64,000 nucleotides of DNA from Spinellus fusiger (GCA_025094145.1 JALLLS010000117.1:20570-84569); one strand, 5' to 3'; positions 49,434 through 61,900 are shown, counted from the first letter of the stretch. Translations and numbers: made by a program. Notes: generated by a model from the letters alone, not told the origin.

Positions 49434-52400
49434 ATGGAGGTAAGGACACTTTTTTTCTTCTTCTTCCTCCTCTGTCCTTGCTGTCGTGTTACCTTTAAGG
49501 GACAAGGATGGTTAAGAAACAACTCTTTAATAAAAGAGAAGGAGCTGTTTATTTTTTACCTGTAAAACCATAAAAGAAAGGTAGAAAGGTAGAAATATCC
49601 CTCCCTCCCAAAGAAAAGAAGAAGAAAAAAAGAAAAAAATAGACTCTGCTCCACAGTGCAGTAAACTCACTCCGTGGATGATACAATACAATAGCAATTC
49701 GTTGCAAGTCTTGATGAATTATTGACCAAATTGGCACAAGCCCAAGACTCGGAGACCATTCGTCTTGTAAGCCCATCCCTTGCTTGCTGTAGAAATACCT
49801 GTGTGTGTGTGTGTGTGTGTTCTGACCCCCTTTTCTTCTTCTTGGTATACCAGGCAACCTCCACATTAAACACTCAGTTCTATGCTACTTCTGAGTGTGT
49901 GCCTGCTCTTATAGAAATCATGGTGCGCTCACCCCACCACCATGTACGCCAACTTGCTGCTGTTGAGTTGCGCAAGCGTATTGTCAAGTGGTGGCCTGAA
50001 ATCCAAGAACAGAACAAAGGAGTGCTCCGTAGCCAGCTATTGCAGATCTCTCTGAACGAGCAGCAGTAAGTTCAACAGAACATCTTCCCAAACAGATAGA
50101 TTCCTCTTGAAACATCATCACTAACACAGCACCCTCGTATCTCTTTCTTTCTTTCTTTCTTTTATTTATTTATTTATCTATTAAAAAACAAACAGTGAGC
50201 TTGTGCGTCACTCAACTGCTCGGGCCATCTCTTCTGTGGCACGTATCGACATGCCCGAGAACAAGTGGCCTGATCTTCTCAGCTTCTTGAACGAGTCTTG
50301 TGGCAGTGCCAATGCTTCTCATCGTGAAGTGGGCATTTACTGCTTGTACACTCTGTTTGAAGTGATTTCTGATTGTTTTATGGATCACATGACATCTCTT
50401 TTTGATCTATTCAAAAAGTCCATTGTGGATGCCGAAAGTAAGACAGTTCGTGTGACCACTGTATTGTAAGTAGTCTCTTCATCTTCATTTTTATTCTACT
50501 GTCTGTCTCTCTTATGGGTGTACTAATAATGACGGTTGCCATGACAAATTCAAAGGGTGCTTGGGAAGGTGGCTGATTTCATTGATACCGAGGACAAGGA
50601 GAACATTGTAAGTGGGTTGAGAGTCGATCAAAAAGGAGGGTGAGCCTCTTGCTTATCTCTTGCTGGTGGGTAGGAAATGTTCAGAGCCATGGTCCCTGCC
50701 ATGGTCAATGTCCTTGAGCACTGTCTCAATGAAGGAGATGAGGAGAATGCCAGTGAAATCTTTGAGGTGTTTGATGTCCTGTTGATGTTGGTGAGTGGTC
50801 TCCCCTGTGGAATGGGCAGAGAGATGGACCTTATGCCCGAGAAGAGTCTCTTTGCTTACACACATGCCAATGGTTGTTTTGTTATGATAGGATGCACCTT
50901 TGCTTTCAAACCACTTGTTTGATTTGATCCGTTTCTTCTTGACAGTAGGATCCAACCGTGAATTGGATGACTCTCTTCGTGTTCTTGCGTTGAACTTCCT
51001 TATGTGGGCTGCTGTCTAGTAAGTACATGCAGCATTGTGTCAGCAGGATGCTTATACAAAGGACAGTAAGCAAAACAAGATCAGAAGTCTGAAGTTAGTG
51101 GGCCCCATTCTTGAGAGTCTGATGCCCATCTGCTCTGAGGAAGATCCCGACGATGTGGATGAAGATTCCCCCTCCCGTGTAGGTAGATAGATAGAAAAGA
51201 AAGACATCAGAAACAGGAGAAACTTACGCCTGTCTGTTGGCTCAACCTATTAGGTCTCTTGCAAGGTCCTCAACGCACTCTCCACCAACATGCCTCCTCA
51301 GCAGGTGTTTCCCATCATCATGCCCATGATCCTTTCTTACATGCAGAACCCCGACCCTGGATTCAGAAAGGCTGCCATGATGGCCTTTGCTGTGATCATT
51401 GAAGGATGTGCCGACTACATGAGCCCCCAGTTCAATGAGCTTCTTCCTCTTGTCTGCACCGGTCTCCAAGACCCCGAGATCACCGTGCGTCGTGCTGCTT
51501 GCATGGCCCTTGGCTGTCTGGCTGAGGAACTTCCCTCTGAGATCGCCGACCAGCACCAAACCCTTCTCCCTCTTGTCTTCAACCTGATGAACGACACCAA
51601 CCCCGAAGTCACCAAGCACGCCTGCAATGCCCTTGATGCCATCTTGGACGGTCTTGGTTCCGACGTTATCCAGTACCTCCCCATGCTCATGGAGAAGCTC
51701 CTGTTGCTTCTTGACAATGCCGCCCAGACAGAGACAAAGGCAACCGTCGTGGCTGCTATTGGCAGTGCTGCCCATGCTGCCAGCGAGGCCTTCCACCCTT
51801 ACTTTGGTGAGGTGTTGCCCCGCATCTGCCGCCTGATGTCTGCCAAGGAGGGCAACGATGCCCTGATCCTCCGTGGTGTGGCCACAGATGCTGCTGCTGC
51901 CATTGCCGAGGCCGTGGGTCCTGAGATGTTCCGTCCATTCACCCAGAACCTGATGAGCCTTGCCATTGAGCAGCTCCAGCTCGACTCTCCTCGTCTTCGT
52001 GAGTGTTCCTATGCCTTTTTCTCCATCCTGGCGCGTGTCTATGGCGAGGAATTTGCTCTCTACCTGCCCACCATCATGCCCCACATCATCTCCTCGTGTG
52101 AGGCCGAGGAAAAGGAAGACAACATCACCCACGGTGAAATTGACCTGACCACCGGAGAGGGTGACATGGAGGATGAGGATGAATTGGAGGCCTTCAACTA
52201 CAACTCTGCGATTGCTGATGAAAAGGAGTTTGCTGCTGATGCTCTTGGTGAACTCTTTGAAAACACAAAGACCCACTTTTTGCCCTATGTCGAAACCTCT
52301 ATGAAGGAGCTGACCAAGTTGTCCTTTCATATGTTTGAGGGGGTGCGTAAGGCTGTTGTGGGTAGTTTGTTCTCATTTGCCCGTACCTTTTACGTGATTT

Positions 52401-53784
52401 CTTCTCCTTCCGACTGGACTGCTGGTCTGCCTCTGTCTTACACTGTGCATGAGAATGTTCAGCATATGATTACCAGTGTTGTTCCTACTGTGTTGCTTTT
52501 GTGGAAGGACGAACAGGATAAAATGGTGGTGCTCCAGATCTGTCAAGAACTTGTCCAGGCTGTGAAGCTCATGGGTCCTTGTGTTATTGCAGATTGTAAG
52601 TTTATTTGTTTGTTGTGCAGGCAGGTTGGATGACACTTTACTGACAGTGGTATTATGCATCTCTATGTACATGTACATTTAGGCCTTGAGGACATTACTC
52701 GCAACTTGCTTGAGATCTTTGAGAAGCGTTCTCTCTGCCAACAGAACTTTGATGATGAGGATTTCGTTGATGAAGATGAAGAAGCTCAATCAGAATCTCT
52801 TCTCATTGGCGCTGCTGCTGATCTTGTAGCTGCATTATGTGAGGTGGTGGGAGAGGGATTCTCATCCTACTTTGATGTCTTCTTGCCTCTTATTGCCAAA
52901 TACTACGTAAGTAGAGACATCCACTGTACTTTCAACTGTGGCTGTAAAGAACGGAGTTCCTCATTCTTTTTGATCTCTGCTTAGAAAAAGACAAAGTCTT
53001 CTACTGAGCGCTCCATGGCCATTGGTTGTCTTGGTGAATGTATTACTGGTGTGAAGCGTGCAGTCACTCCCCACACTGAGCGATTATTGCAAATGTTCAT
53101 CAAAGGATGTGGTGATGATGACCAGACTGTCCGAAGCAATGCTGCCTTTGCTTTGGGTGTTTTGACCGTCAACACTCAAATTGATCTTAGCGCGTAAGTC
53201 AATTGAAGAAGGAATTGGCTCTTCTTTGTGTATTTAGAAGATGATGAAAAAAGTGATTCTTGTTGGCTAATCTATATGTATGGCGGTGGATAGACAATAC
53301 GCTGCCATGTTGACTGTTTTGCATCCCTTGTTCCAGAACCAAACACTTCGTAACACAACAGACAATGCTACTGGCGCTGTGGCTCGTCTTATTGTCGCTC
53401 ATCCTGAAGCCGTACCTCTTGACCATGTTCTGCCTGTGTTCTTGGGTGCACTTCCTCTCAAGGCTGATTATGCTGAAAATGTGCCTGTGTTTGAGTGCTT
53501 GTTCCATCTTTTCCGTGCCAACAATGCATTTGTAAGTGTTCCTTTTGTTGTTGTTGTTGTTGGTGTTGTTATCATCATAAGAGTGTATCATATCCTCATC
53601 TTGATTTTTCTTTTAGATCTTTGCTCATCTTGCTCAAATCTTGCCTTTGTTCGCAAGTGTATTGGCGGATGAGGATCAATTGACAGACGCAACACGTGCT
53701 CAGCTGATAGAGCTCGTACGTGCATTGAACTCACAATCTCCCGAGTTGAACATTGCTTCAAGCGATTTGAGACAATACCTGTAA
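49434..53784 (+). CDS. KAP123: Importin/karyopherin beta, Kap123/importin-4 type
   Basis: Thirteen exons: 49434-49439, 49695-49766, 49854-50065, 50196-50465, 50556-50607, 50674-50790, 50891-51018, 51067-51178, 51254-52595, 52683-52906, 52985-53193, 53294-53531 and 53617-53784. All phases close, giving 1049 residues. The protein is a HEAT-repeat solenoid: QFVASLDELLTKLAQAQDSE leads into SPHHHVRQLAAVELRKRI (the importin-N region). Central HEATs follow, such as KAAMMAFAVIIEGCADYM and VRRAACMALGCLAEELP. An acidic loop (EAEEKEDN...DMEDEDELEAF) and C-terminal ERSMAIGCLGEC and VRSNAAFALGVL come after. Yeast Kap123 imports ribosomal proteins and histones. The first coding exon is 6 nt (Met-Glu). The large exon 9 (1342 nt) uses distinctly GC-richer codons than the flanking AT-rich DNA. 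Confidence 0.92.
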
Positions 53785-53963
53785 ACATTCTTTATTTTAT
53801 TCTATTTTATTCTTTTATTTCTATTCTATTCTATTCTATTCTATTTTCTTATGGGACATTTAGACTTGAATATCAATTTCTCTTGACCTTCTCCTCAAAC
53901 TCTTGATTTGAGTCTCAACTTTGCATTAAATAATATCCAAGGCATACTATAGATAGATTCCTT

Positions 53964-53994
<31 letters not shown>

Positions 53995-54112
53995 AGAGCA
54001 AATACAGGTAAAATGTTGAAGACTACAAAGATAGAATGTGTTTGACATTTGTATAACACCATTTAACATGCACTGTTATTGTTAACGTGTCAATAAGAGA
54101 GGCTATATCTTT
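53785..54112. other. KAP123 3' flank with TTCTA and AAAAC repeats
   Basis: The stretch begins with TATTCTATTTTATTCT tracts and has (AAAAC)n at 53968-53993. No gene is seen. A mobile-element remnant starts at about 54.1 kb. Confidence 0.6.
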
Positions 54113-54155
54113 AAAGTGTGTAGTAAAAAGTAATATAATTTTTACTACACACTTT
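54113..54155 (-). other. Hairpin at 3' end of Fanzor-like copy 2
   Basis: Perfect 17-bp inverted repeat with a 9-nt loop: AAAGTGTGTAGTAAAAA (54113-54129) and TTTTTACTACACACTTT (54139-54155). Relative to copy 1 (27042-27084) one pair is changed on both arms, A-T there and T-A here, so pairing is kept. The flanking sequence on both sides is shared with copy 1, in the opposite orientation. Confidence 0.8.
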
Positions 54156-54425
54156 ACTTTGTACAGTACAGCGATAACACTACAGAAGAATTACTTCTTT
54201 CTTTTGGTAGATCGACTAATGACAGCCAAAGAAGTGTTTCTTTTCTTTTCGAACCTGCGGAAGCAGATGTGTTGTTTGAACGTAAAAACTGTTCTGGTCT
54301 TTTCTGATTCTTATGTAAACCATAAAGACTATGTCGAAAGCTCAAGGCAGCCACCCCATCTCTACTCCAAACACAATGGCAAAGACGATCTCCAAAAGCA
54401 GCATCAATTGTAGTATCAGTCGTAG
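54156..54425 (-). pseudogene. Fanzor-like remnant, copy 2 (C-terminal end only)
   Basis: On the minus strand the frame reads LCHCVWSRDGVAALSFRHSL, YGLHKNQKRPEQF and SNNTSASAGS. This matches block 3 of copy 1 closely. Here the Cys-x-Cys immediately before VWSRD is kept, which is the second half of a zinc ribbon followed by the RuvC-III Asp. A one-base shift moves the end (KKHFFGCH in copy-1 phase) into another frame. Sequence upstream (above about 54430) is not recognisable as the same protein. This is a 5'-truncated dead copy lying between KAP123 and the lipase gene. Confidence 0.5.
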
Positions 54426-54699
54426 TTTCTAAACATTTTTAGTCTGTACACCTAAACAGTTATTATGTAAGATATATAAAGTGACCAAAAGAAAGAATTG
54501 GAACTATAAGATAGTCAGACGTGGTAATTATTGGCTTGATCTGTGACATGGCCCTAAAGTGTTTAGACAAGGCATAGCATGGCTCTGATCCCTGACATGT
54601 AGAAGGATTCTTATCGAATCTATAAGAGCATCCCCAACAGACTGTCTGTCCTGACTCTTCCAATAGACAATCTGTTGGGAATACTCCAAGTGTCCTCTA

Positions 54700-54812
54700 T
54701 TTTAGAGCCTTTTGAATTCTGTCAATCAAAAGTTGAAGGCTGTCCCGATACTGAAATAAGATGGAGATTCAAGGCTGCTGTTAATGCCAAAGAATGGCAC
54801 GGTGGTTATTAG
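54700..54812 (+). pseudogene. Tc1/mariner transposase C-terminal remnant
   Basis: An open segment ends RWRFKAAVNAKEWHGGY-stop. The R-x-x-A-V-x-A-K-x-x-H-x-G/T-Y ending is the usual C-terminus of Tc1/mariner transposases and matches the ends seen at 25.36, 60.48 and 63.58 kb. No catalytic motifs remain upstream. The TAAAGTGACC near 54478 resembles the terminal repeat of the element at 60.3 kb, so this may be a deleted relative of it. Confidence 0.35.
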
Positions 54813-55041
54813 ATAATATTAAAATAAAGCCACTACTTTGTATTATAAACGCTCTTCTCTATGTTTTTGAAAGTTTCAAATTTATGTCTGAGGAATATAT
54901 CAATTTATAACAATACAAGAATAAAGTATGAAACTAAAAAGACGAGAACTGGGGTTTTTTTTTATTAAAAAAAAAGAAAAGAAAAAAGAAATTGCTTTTA
55001 CTTCATCATTTTATATAAATATAAAGAAAAAAGAAAAAAAT

Positions 55042-58000
55042 CTACACTAAACTTTTATCACTACTGCTGTATTGAGAAGTGTTCTTAAGGCTGAGGTTTG
55101 CTAGGGCCTGCCATATTGCATTGCTTGCCATTGTCGGAGACTCCCTTTCCAATGGCTCTGTAGTCTTGCATTGGGAATCCTCTGAACAATCGACTTTTGC
55201 AGGCAAAGCATTCTCTGAACCCAGGTCATCAAGTATACCTTCTGGCTTCAAAGTGTCTTTATGATAATAGCTACTTGTTTCTATCATTAAAGCTTCTCGT
55301 GCTCTTCGAAATGCAATATCGAAATTAGTTGGTAGATGGTCAAGAAGAATGGATTTGCGAACAATGATTTCTTTAGAGACTCGTTCGGCATCTGTTCTTT
55401 CTATTACGATTCTAGTATCATTACTTGGTGTTGGATCCTACAAAAACAATATGTATTAGAGAGTCCAAACATTACTAAAAGAAAAAAAACGAAAAAAAAA
55501 AGAAAGGCTAGTCTATGTCCTGACCAGCCAAAACTGATAAACCTGGCCAGCAATGTAGAGCTATAAAGGTAAATTAGTAGTGCACTATATTCTTCATTGA
55601 CATATAGCCTTGTTCAAAGACAAAAAAAAAGATTCTAAATAGTAATACATACGCGTGGGTTAGCCATAGAATCTAAACATCTTTCACGGCACTCGGAAAT
55701 TCTCTCAAAGGCATATTTCCATTTCTCATCCTCGACATTTCCACTCCAAAGGACTCCTCCTACTCCAAGCCCTTTGGCAGCTTCTGAACTAGCTATGATG
55801 AGCTCTTTCACATCCATCATAGAGCCATAGCTGAGTTTACTAACAACGTCATCTGCAAATACAAAGGATTGTATATAATCCTAGTTGAATATAGACATAC
55901 AGTAAGGAAAAGAAAGAAGAAAAAGAAAGAAGAAAAAGAAAGCTTTGTGTGCATCCTTATGGTATCGCCATGAAGCCTTTACCTTGTATTTTTCAGCTAG
56001 ATTCAAGCTGAGACCACATGCAGGTGCATAACCAAAGCATCTTAAACTAAATTCGCCTTGTGCATCTTTAAGAAACTCGTCCAGATGATCTGTTAGCATA
56101 ATGGTCAGAATTGCAGCAGTTGCAGCTCCAAGACTGTGGCCAACAATATAAAGCGCACTAGTGTAATGTGTATTGGAATACGCTATAAGCTGGGGAGCGA
56201 CATTACGGTAGAACCATGTCGCAGCAGCCTATGAACACATGAACATGGAGTGGAGGATGAAAAAGGTCTACTTAGCTATCACTATGCTTACTTCTTAATA
56301 GTCTTACCTTCATCCCTTTATGAATTAGCCCTCCTCTCCATGGCTCATACTCACATACAAGGTCAGTCATTGTGTCGAACACACTCTGCCAAGTCCATAA
56401 GTTCATACAGATGGATTCGTTAATGTAATTAATAACGCTCGACAGACAGTACGTACCATGGTGCCCCTTATGCATAGAACAATAGAGTTAGTTGTGCGAT
56501 CGCGTACTATAAAGTAGCTTGGACGAAACGCTTCTGCTGATCGAAACTCATAGGCTAATAGATCCTCCTTTGGGATCGATAAATACTCAATCACTGAAAG
56601 AGCATCAGAGTGGTTCCTCATGGCATCTGTGAAATAGCCATTGCCTTTTCCAATAAAATTCAATCCTTTCCAGCCATAAGAAGCAACAGAGAATTTCCAA
56701 AAATGTGCAGCTAGTTCTATCTCTGAAAGATCTTCCACTATATTCCAAGTTCTATCTCTTGGAAGATTTGCGTAGAAGGTTTCAAGTACTGAGAATCCAG
56801 TCAGCACTTGAAGGTTTGTCAATTCAAACCCTTGACCCTAAATAAAGAATAGATGTATACATTTGAAAATGTTTGTATGTTTGCATGTATATGTATGTGT
56901 TTAAGAAAATAAAAAAGTTACTTGCAAGTTGGAGACTTACAAAAGAGGCCAAGAGTTTACCAATGGTTTTTAGGATCTGATTAATCTCTTTATTGACAGT
57001 CCATGCCCCTATAGTTTCAAGCAAAGGATAGCCTTTTGTATTTTCATATTGAGTGTTGAAACTGCTTTCGCCTATAGGAGATTCTTCCTGTGTACTGTCC
57101 ACTCTTTGGGATTCAGTCACCTTTGTAATGTTCCCTATAGGTGCTGAAGGAGAGACAGCAGGCTTGAACATTCCAAACCATGTAGAGGTCTTTTTGGCTG
57201 GAGTATGGATATCTCTTGACATAACAGAGCCAGGTGCTTTGGAGACTCTGGCTGTAGAAACAGACAGGCTACTCTTTTTTCTTAAGCGTCGATTCAATGC
57301 TATGCTTGCCTGTTTATCTTCATCTTCATCGTATTCCTCATACTCTGAACTACTGTCATCTGGATAATCCAATGATTCATCCAATATCTTATTTTCCTCC
57401 TCATATTTGCAAAACCTGATACTATCCTTTCTGCGTTCCTTTTGAAACTTCAAATGTCTTTTAAACTCTATTGCCAGCTGCTCTTCTGTCAATAGTCTAT
57501 TTGAACTCTTAGATGCTACTGGCTGTTGCACATCTGATGTCAGATTAGACAGCTGTAAAAGACTCTCTTTATCTGACAGTGACTTTATCTCCGAGAACGT
57601 AGTATCCATAGTGGAATGTTCAGACTGGTAACAGTATGCTATCTCAGCCTGAATAGCACCTACATTGATTGCCATGGTTTTCCTCTGTCCTACACTTGAA
57701 CTGGCTCCAGCAGATAGTTTCTTCTCCCATATTTCATAGTAGCTTGTGAAAACCTGTGGCATCCCTTCAAATAAGCGTAGACGCATCTCACTCCTTCCTA
57801 TATGTCGATTGGGTAAAAGCGTATAACTGTCGAATAGATCTAGCTGAATTGTGCCAAATAATTGAGTATGAAAGCTCACAAATAATTCAAAAGTTTCATG
57901 CCACTGTCCGTGTTCATACTCTGATACAGAGGTAGTGTATTTCTGCTCTGTTATTTAGTCTAATGAGTGTATGGATCTCTATCATAGCGTATTGCATTGT

Positions 58001-58260
58001 GTGTGTGTGTGTGTACGTGTCTTATATTACCTCCAAGAGTGATAACAACATAGGGTCGTTGAATAGGTACATTGAGAAAACAGTCAAGTATACGTATCTA
58101 TGCGTAAACTAGTTTAATAAAGCAGCCCACAAGAATATATGGGAATTGGATTCAACCAAAGTCTTACTCTTAATTTGCCAACAGCTACTGGTGAGTCATG
58201 TTTATTGGCTGGAGAAAGAGTAATGACATTGCAATGGTGCTCATTGGTAGTATTAGACAT
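55042..58260 (-). CDS. C2-domain class-3 lipase, sn1-diacylglycerol-lipase type
   Basis: Nine-exon model: 58260-58168, 58097-58031, 57947-56941, 56837-56457, 56385-56308, 56228-55983, 55880-55653, 55560-55525 and 55437-55042, 843 residues. An N-terminal C2 domain (about residues 25-140) reads GKLRIRILDCFLNVPIQRPY, VVITLGEQKYTTSVSEYEHG and QWHETFELFV, then IGRSEMRLRLFEG. A long acidic, Ser/Lys-rich linker follows. The lipase core has SVASYGWKGLNFIGKG, YFIVRDRTTNSIVLCIRGTM, DTMTDLVCEYEPW, the nucleophile in YIVGHSLGAATAA (Ser near 574), SLRCFGYAPACGLS, the acid in SFVFADDVVSKLSYGS (about 634) and LLDHLPTNFDIAFRRA containing the likely His. This order is that of fungal DAGL-like lipases, which hydrolyse diacylglycerol. 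No strong transmembrane segments are seen. Exon 8 is 36 nt, and its donor (GTCAGG) is weak. Confidence 0.88.
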
Positions 58261-58565
58261 GGTGTGTAAACAAGTTAATTCTCCCTGGGTAGTGCTCCTA
58301 AGTTTGCTACACACCAGGAGATCATTAGGATATAAAAGGAAATAGTCGAACTATACTTGTTTAGAAATGACATCGATTTAAAAAGGAGCAAAAATAAATT
58401 AAGATGTATTCATGTTAGTTTTTAAACAAATAAAGATGTAGATTTACCTGTAAATATCTGAATCCCATAGGAAACCACCTTCGATGTGGCAATATGGTAT
58501 AATATGAATATAAATACATTCATCTCAACAGAAAAGAACTGATCGGTGGGCAACCCTTTAATCTC

Positions 58566-59220
58566 TCATACAATTCTATAGATATTCTTTGATGTATCCA
58601 CATCTCTGTTCCAAACCATTTCACAACTTTGGCAAGCGCAGATACTGTTGAAATTTAAAAATCTTTTGGTGAGGTTGTTTGTACTACAAGTATGGCAGAT
58701 CTTGAAAACAAAAAAAGAAAACAAAATAGATGTTAGAAGAGCTTTTCATATTGGGTGAGAGATCAATCATGTTTACCTTTGATGTCCAGAACTTATCAAC
58801 ATCAACTATAAAAAGATCTCCACCTCTTTGTCTCTTTTTTCAATGATTGATATAAAATTCTTGTCAAACCAACACGATGATATTCGTTCACTATTCTCCA
58901 TATGTATTTCATTTTTGGCTATATTAATGAAATAAAGATATTAGAGTGTATGTTCGATTGACTATAGATAAGTATAGAAATGTTTTACCTCTTCAAATAA
59001 TATTCTTACTGAGTAAAATATATGATGTTTAACTCTTGACTCGAAACACCCAACAACCAAATTTGTATATGCAGTGGCCATTTCTACGCATCCAGCAGAT
59101 AAGCATTGTGAGTAACCAGGATCCATATGACCTTTGCCCTTTCCAATATACTTGGCTGTTCTATGAAAACCATAACTACTACTAACAAATAGAAAGTATC
59201 TCACTTTATTTTAAAAGAAA
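58566..59220 (-). pseudogene. Fanzor-like gene remnant, copy 3 (zinc ribbon + RuvC-III)
   Basis: The last exon (58700-58566) encodes ICHTCSTNNLTKRF, then ICACQSCEMVWNRDVDTSKN and IYRIV-stop. This is a four-cysteine zinc ribbon (CxxC ... CxxC) joined to W-N-R-D-V-D-x-S-K-N, the C-terminal signature of TnpB/Fanzor nucleases. A 76-nt intron (58776-58701, GTAAAC...TTCAAG) precedes it. The upstream exon ends IVDVDKFWTSK, matching the D-E-[FY]-x-T-S-K lead-in to the ribbon, with Lys where Glu is usual. Farther upstream (59204-58962) an open frame contains YGFHRTAKYIGKGKGHMDPG. At least one frameshift lies near 58825, between the KKETKRWRSF frame and the IVDVDKF frame. The intron and distinct sequence show it is a different subfamily from copies 1 and 2. 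No hairpin like theirs is seen downstream. Confidence 0.6.
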
Positions 59221-59503
59221 TAGCAAACTAGTATGGAAAGTGTAGTTATCTACATCTTTAATAAAATAGACCTTGATCCAAACAGCTTCCTAGAGTATAA
59301 ACAAAATAGGCTTTAAGGACTTGAGCAACTGACTGTTTCTTGTTCTCGACTTGTTTTCTTTCTGTATTCCCATAGGGTACCATTATTATTACAACTACCA
59401 GTTTGCCTTCTGTTACTCCATCCTCTTCTCTTTTCTGTCAATCTTCGTATGAGTAACCAGCCTTAAGAGGTCCTGTGTGTCTCTTGTCACAGCAACAGAA
59501 TAT

Positions 59504-60108
59504 TTTTGGGATATATAAAGAAACATACGAACAATAAAATCATAATTTTCTTATAATTGGCCAATGTGTTTGAAATGGCTTTTTTCCGCTGTCTAAATGG
59601 TCATTCTTAAACTCCTTTTGTCTATTTTAGCAATGACTATTGACTTTGCAGTTCAACTGTCGTGATTTTTTACCATATTTAGAAGGGTTACTCTTCTGGT
59701 AATTAGAACTCATCTATTACCAAACTAAGAAGGAGACTCTATCGAATACTAAGGGATGTCGATAGTTCATAGTATTTCGACAGTTTACTCCTGAAGCTAA
59801 AGCCATTAGAAAAAATTATAAAAGAAGTATTAACTATAATTAGTAAAAAAATAAAATAAATAAAATAAAAAACAGAGTTTAACTACAGGTTTTACTGCTC
59901 CCTATACCTTTAGCCTTAAAAACTAAAAGGCGACAATAATACAATTTGATATAGTAAGGTATTCTACAAAAGAAAATAACATATTGGATATCCGCAAACC
60001 TTTTGATTTTAAAAGTACTTTCTATTAAAGGGAATATTTCTTTGTAGCGTAAAGGGAAGGTGGTGCCACTGTTTTAAAGCCAGAAAACTTTCCTGGTGTG
60101 TACAAATG
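59504..60108. repeat. Dispersed repeat locus with segments A, B and C
   Basis: Three segments here match three segments of the 25.6-29.2 kb region: 59504-59655 with A (27217-27370), 59712-59900 with B (25617-25800) and 59994-60108 with C (29106-29215). The order here is A-B-C, whereas there it is B-A-C with kilobases of other elements between. All are in the same orientation. Confidence 0.65.
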
Positions 60109-60293
60109 CATTAGAGCTGAAGGTTACACTGTACTACCGTTCTACTAAACAGAAGAAATATAATTAATCTTAGTGAATAGACTACGCATATACATGTATC
60201 TTGACAGTGTATTCGATTGTATTTTGATTTTTTTTAATGATTTAATTAAAAATAATTGGTTTAGCCAAAGAAATAGAAAGAGAGAATATTAAT

Positions 60294-61900
60294 AATAAAG
60301 TAATCCAACAAAAGTAACCGTGATCTTTCAGATGTAGATTTTCTTTTTTTGGATTCATACCTTTCTTAATAGTGTTATAGCTTCATGAATCTATTTGATA
60401 GAAACATAAAACTTTCAATAGATGCACAAAAGACTGTTTAAAATACATAAAAAAAGTTTTATTACAAGGCCACTTAATAGCCACTATGGACACCCTTGGC
60501 ATCAATGACGGCCTGACATCTCCGCCCCATGCTGGCAATAAAGGTGTCTATCACCACCTTCAATATTTTATTCTATTCCAGCATCAGGGCCGCCTCCAAC
60601 TTCTCCTTGGTGGTATACATCATCCTGTACTTTCTGATAACCTTTTTGATGCGGGCCCACAGATGCTCAATTGGATTGAGATCGGGACTTTGTGAGGGCC
60701 AGTAAGGAAGAGTTTCCACACTCCTTGCTGCCTTCCATTCATGAGTTGCCCTGTTCGTATGGGGTCTAGCATTTTCCTCCTGTAGGCGGTAACTGACTCC
60801 AGGGTTTAGGAGAGAGAGAGAGAGAGATACTCGAGCTCGGGGCAGTAGGCTTCTCCAAGTACTTCAATATACTTGGCGGAGTTTATCCTGCCCTCCACTA
60901 CAATCCATCTCCCAACACTCCCCACTGAAACAGCCCCATACCATCACTCCACCACCTGCAAACTTCTTTGTTTCTAGGAAATTATTAGGCTGAAAGGATG
61001 TGCCATACTGTATGATGACTTTGAAGCCCTTGTTAAGTCTCATCAGCTCTACTCTGGACTCATCCAACTAAATTGTCTTCTTGCCACTGCTTGAGTGTCC
61101 AACCAACATGCTCATGGGCCCACTGGAGCCTTGCCTCCATATGTTTCTTGGTGAGAAGATTCTTCACCACTGTACTGAAAGAGTGGAAGCCCATTTCATC
61201 AAGGTACCTCTTCAGAGTATTGTCTGATACCTTGATGGCTATGCTTACCCTAATGGCTACTATAGTCTGATGAGAATCACTAACCACTGTTCTTCTCAAC
61301 CACCGGAGGATCCTGTCGTCCAAATTTCTCTTGCGGCCACTCATGGGAGAAGGCACCACCAAGCCTGTTTTCTTGTAATGCTTCACTATGTCTATCACAG
61401 TAGAATCATACACGTTAAACATGCGAGATGCTTTGACTTGGGTAGTGTTCATGTTCAGGATCTCATGCAAGATGGTTACATGAGTCTCAAAGCTGGTGTT
61501 ACAAATAAGGAAAGATTCTGTCCCTGAAAGTCTGTTAAGGGAAGATTATTGTCCATGCATTTTTTGAAGAGAATGTTATTGAATAATGATTCCTGTATCA
61601 GTTATGTCTTAGAAGAAGATGTATATAAGTAGCCTTGAGATTCACAGAATGAAGTCTTTGAGAAATATAACTTTTATCTACTTAACATACCTCTTGTTTA
61701 TTGGGTTTTTGAATGCTGGTATATATTCCCATACATCTCAAGGGTCTTGGTAAAGATGATCGTGGTGTTGGATGATGCAGAAACTATATGAAAAAAAGTG
61801 CTATGAACAGAGAAAAGAATACTATATGTTATTTTATTTTTTTGTATAAAATAGCCTTAGATTTAAAAAATCACGGTTACTTTTGTCGGGTCACTTTATT
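60294..61900 (-). mobile_element. Tc1/mariner-like element B with ~30-bp TIRs
   Basis: The left end (60294-60324, AATAAAGTAATCCAACAAAA then GTAACCGTGAT) and right end (61870-61900) are inverted repeats. The right end read in reverse is AATAAAGTGACCCGACAAAA then GTAACCGTGA, about 90% identical. They enclose about 1.6 kb with a minus-strand transposase. A clean TA duplication is not obvious, so the exact boundary may be off by a few bases. Confidence 0.7.
60474..61470 (-). pseudogene. Tc1/mariner transposase, lightly damaged (element B)
   Basis: The frame from 61470 reads a helix-turn-helix region (ASRMFNVYDSTVIDIVKHYK, GRKRNLDDRILRWLRR), then DEMGFHSF and LQWAHEHVGW. A one-base shift follows and it continues LDESRVELM (first Asp) and FAGGGVMVWGCFSG. 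After a second shift it reads QEENARPHTNRATHEW (second acidic site), LPYWPSQSPDLNPIEHLWAR (catalytic Glu of DD34E) and RRCQAVIDAKGVHSGY-stop (60474). An in-frame TAG follows LEAALMLE. A GAGAGA tract lies between the D motifs. This is the least decayed transposase in the window, but it is still disabled. Confidence 0.8.

Noticed and set aside
51242..52330. 362-codon open frame on the minus strand
   Set aside because: It lies entirely opposite KAP123 exon 9, whose plus-strand frame has clear HEAT-repeat motifs and GC-rich codon choice that leaves the opposite strand open.
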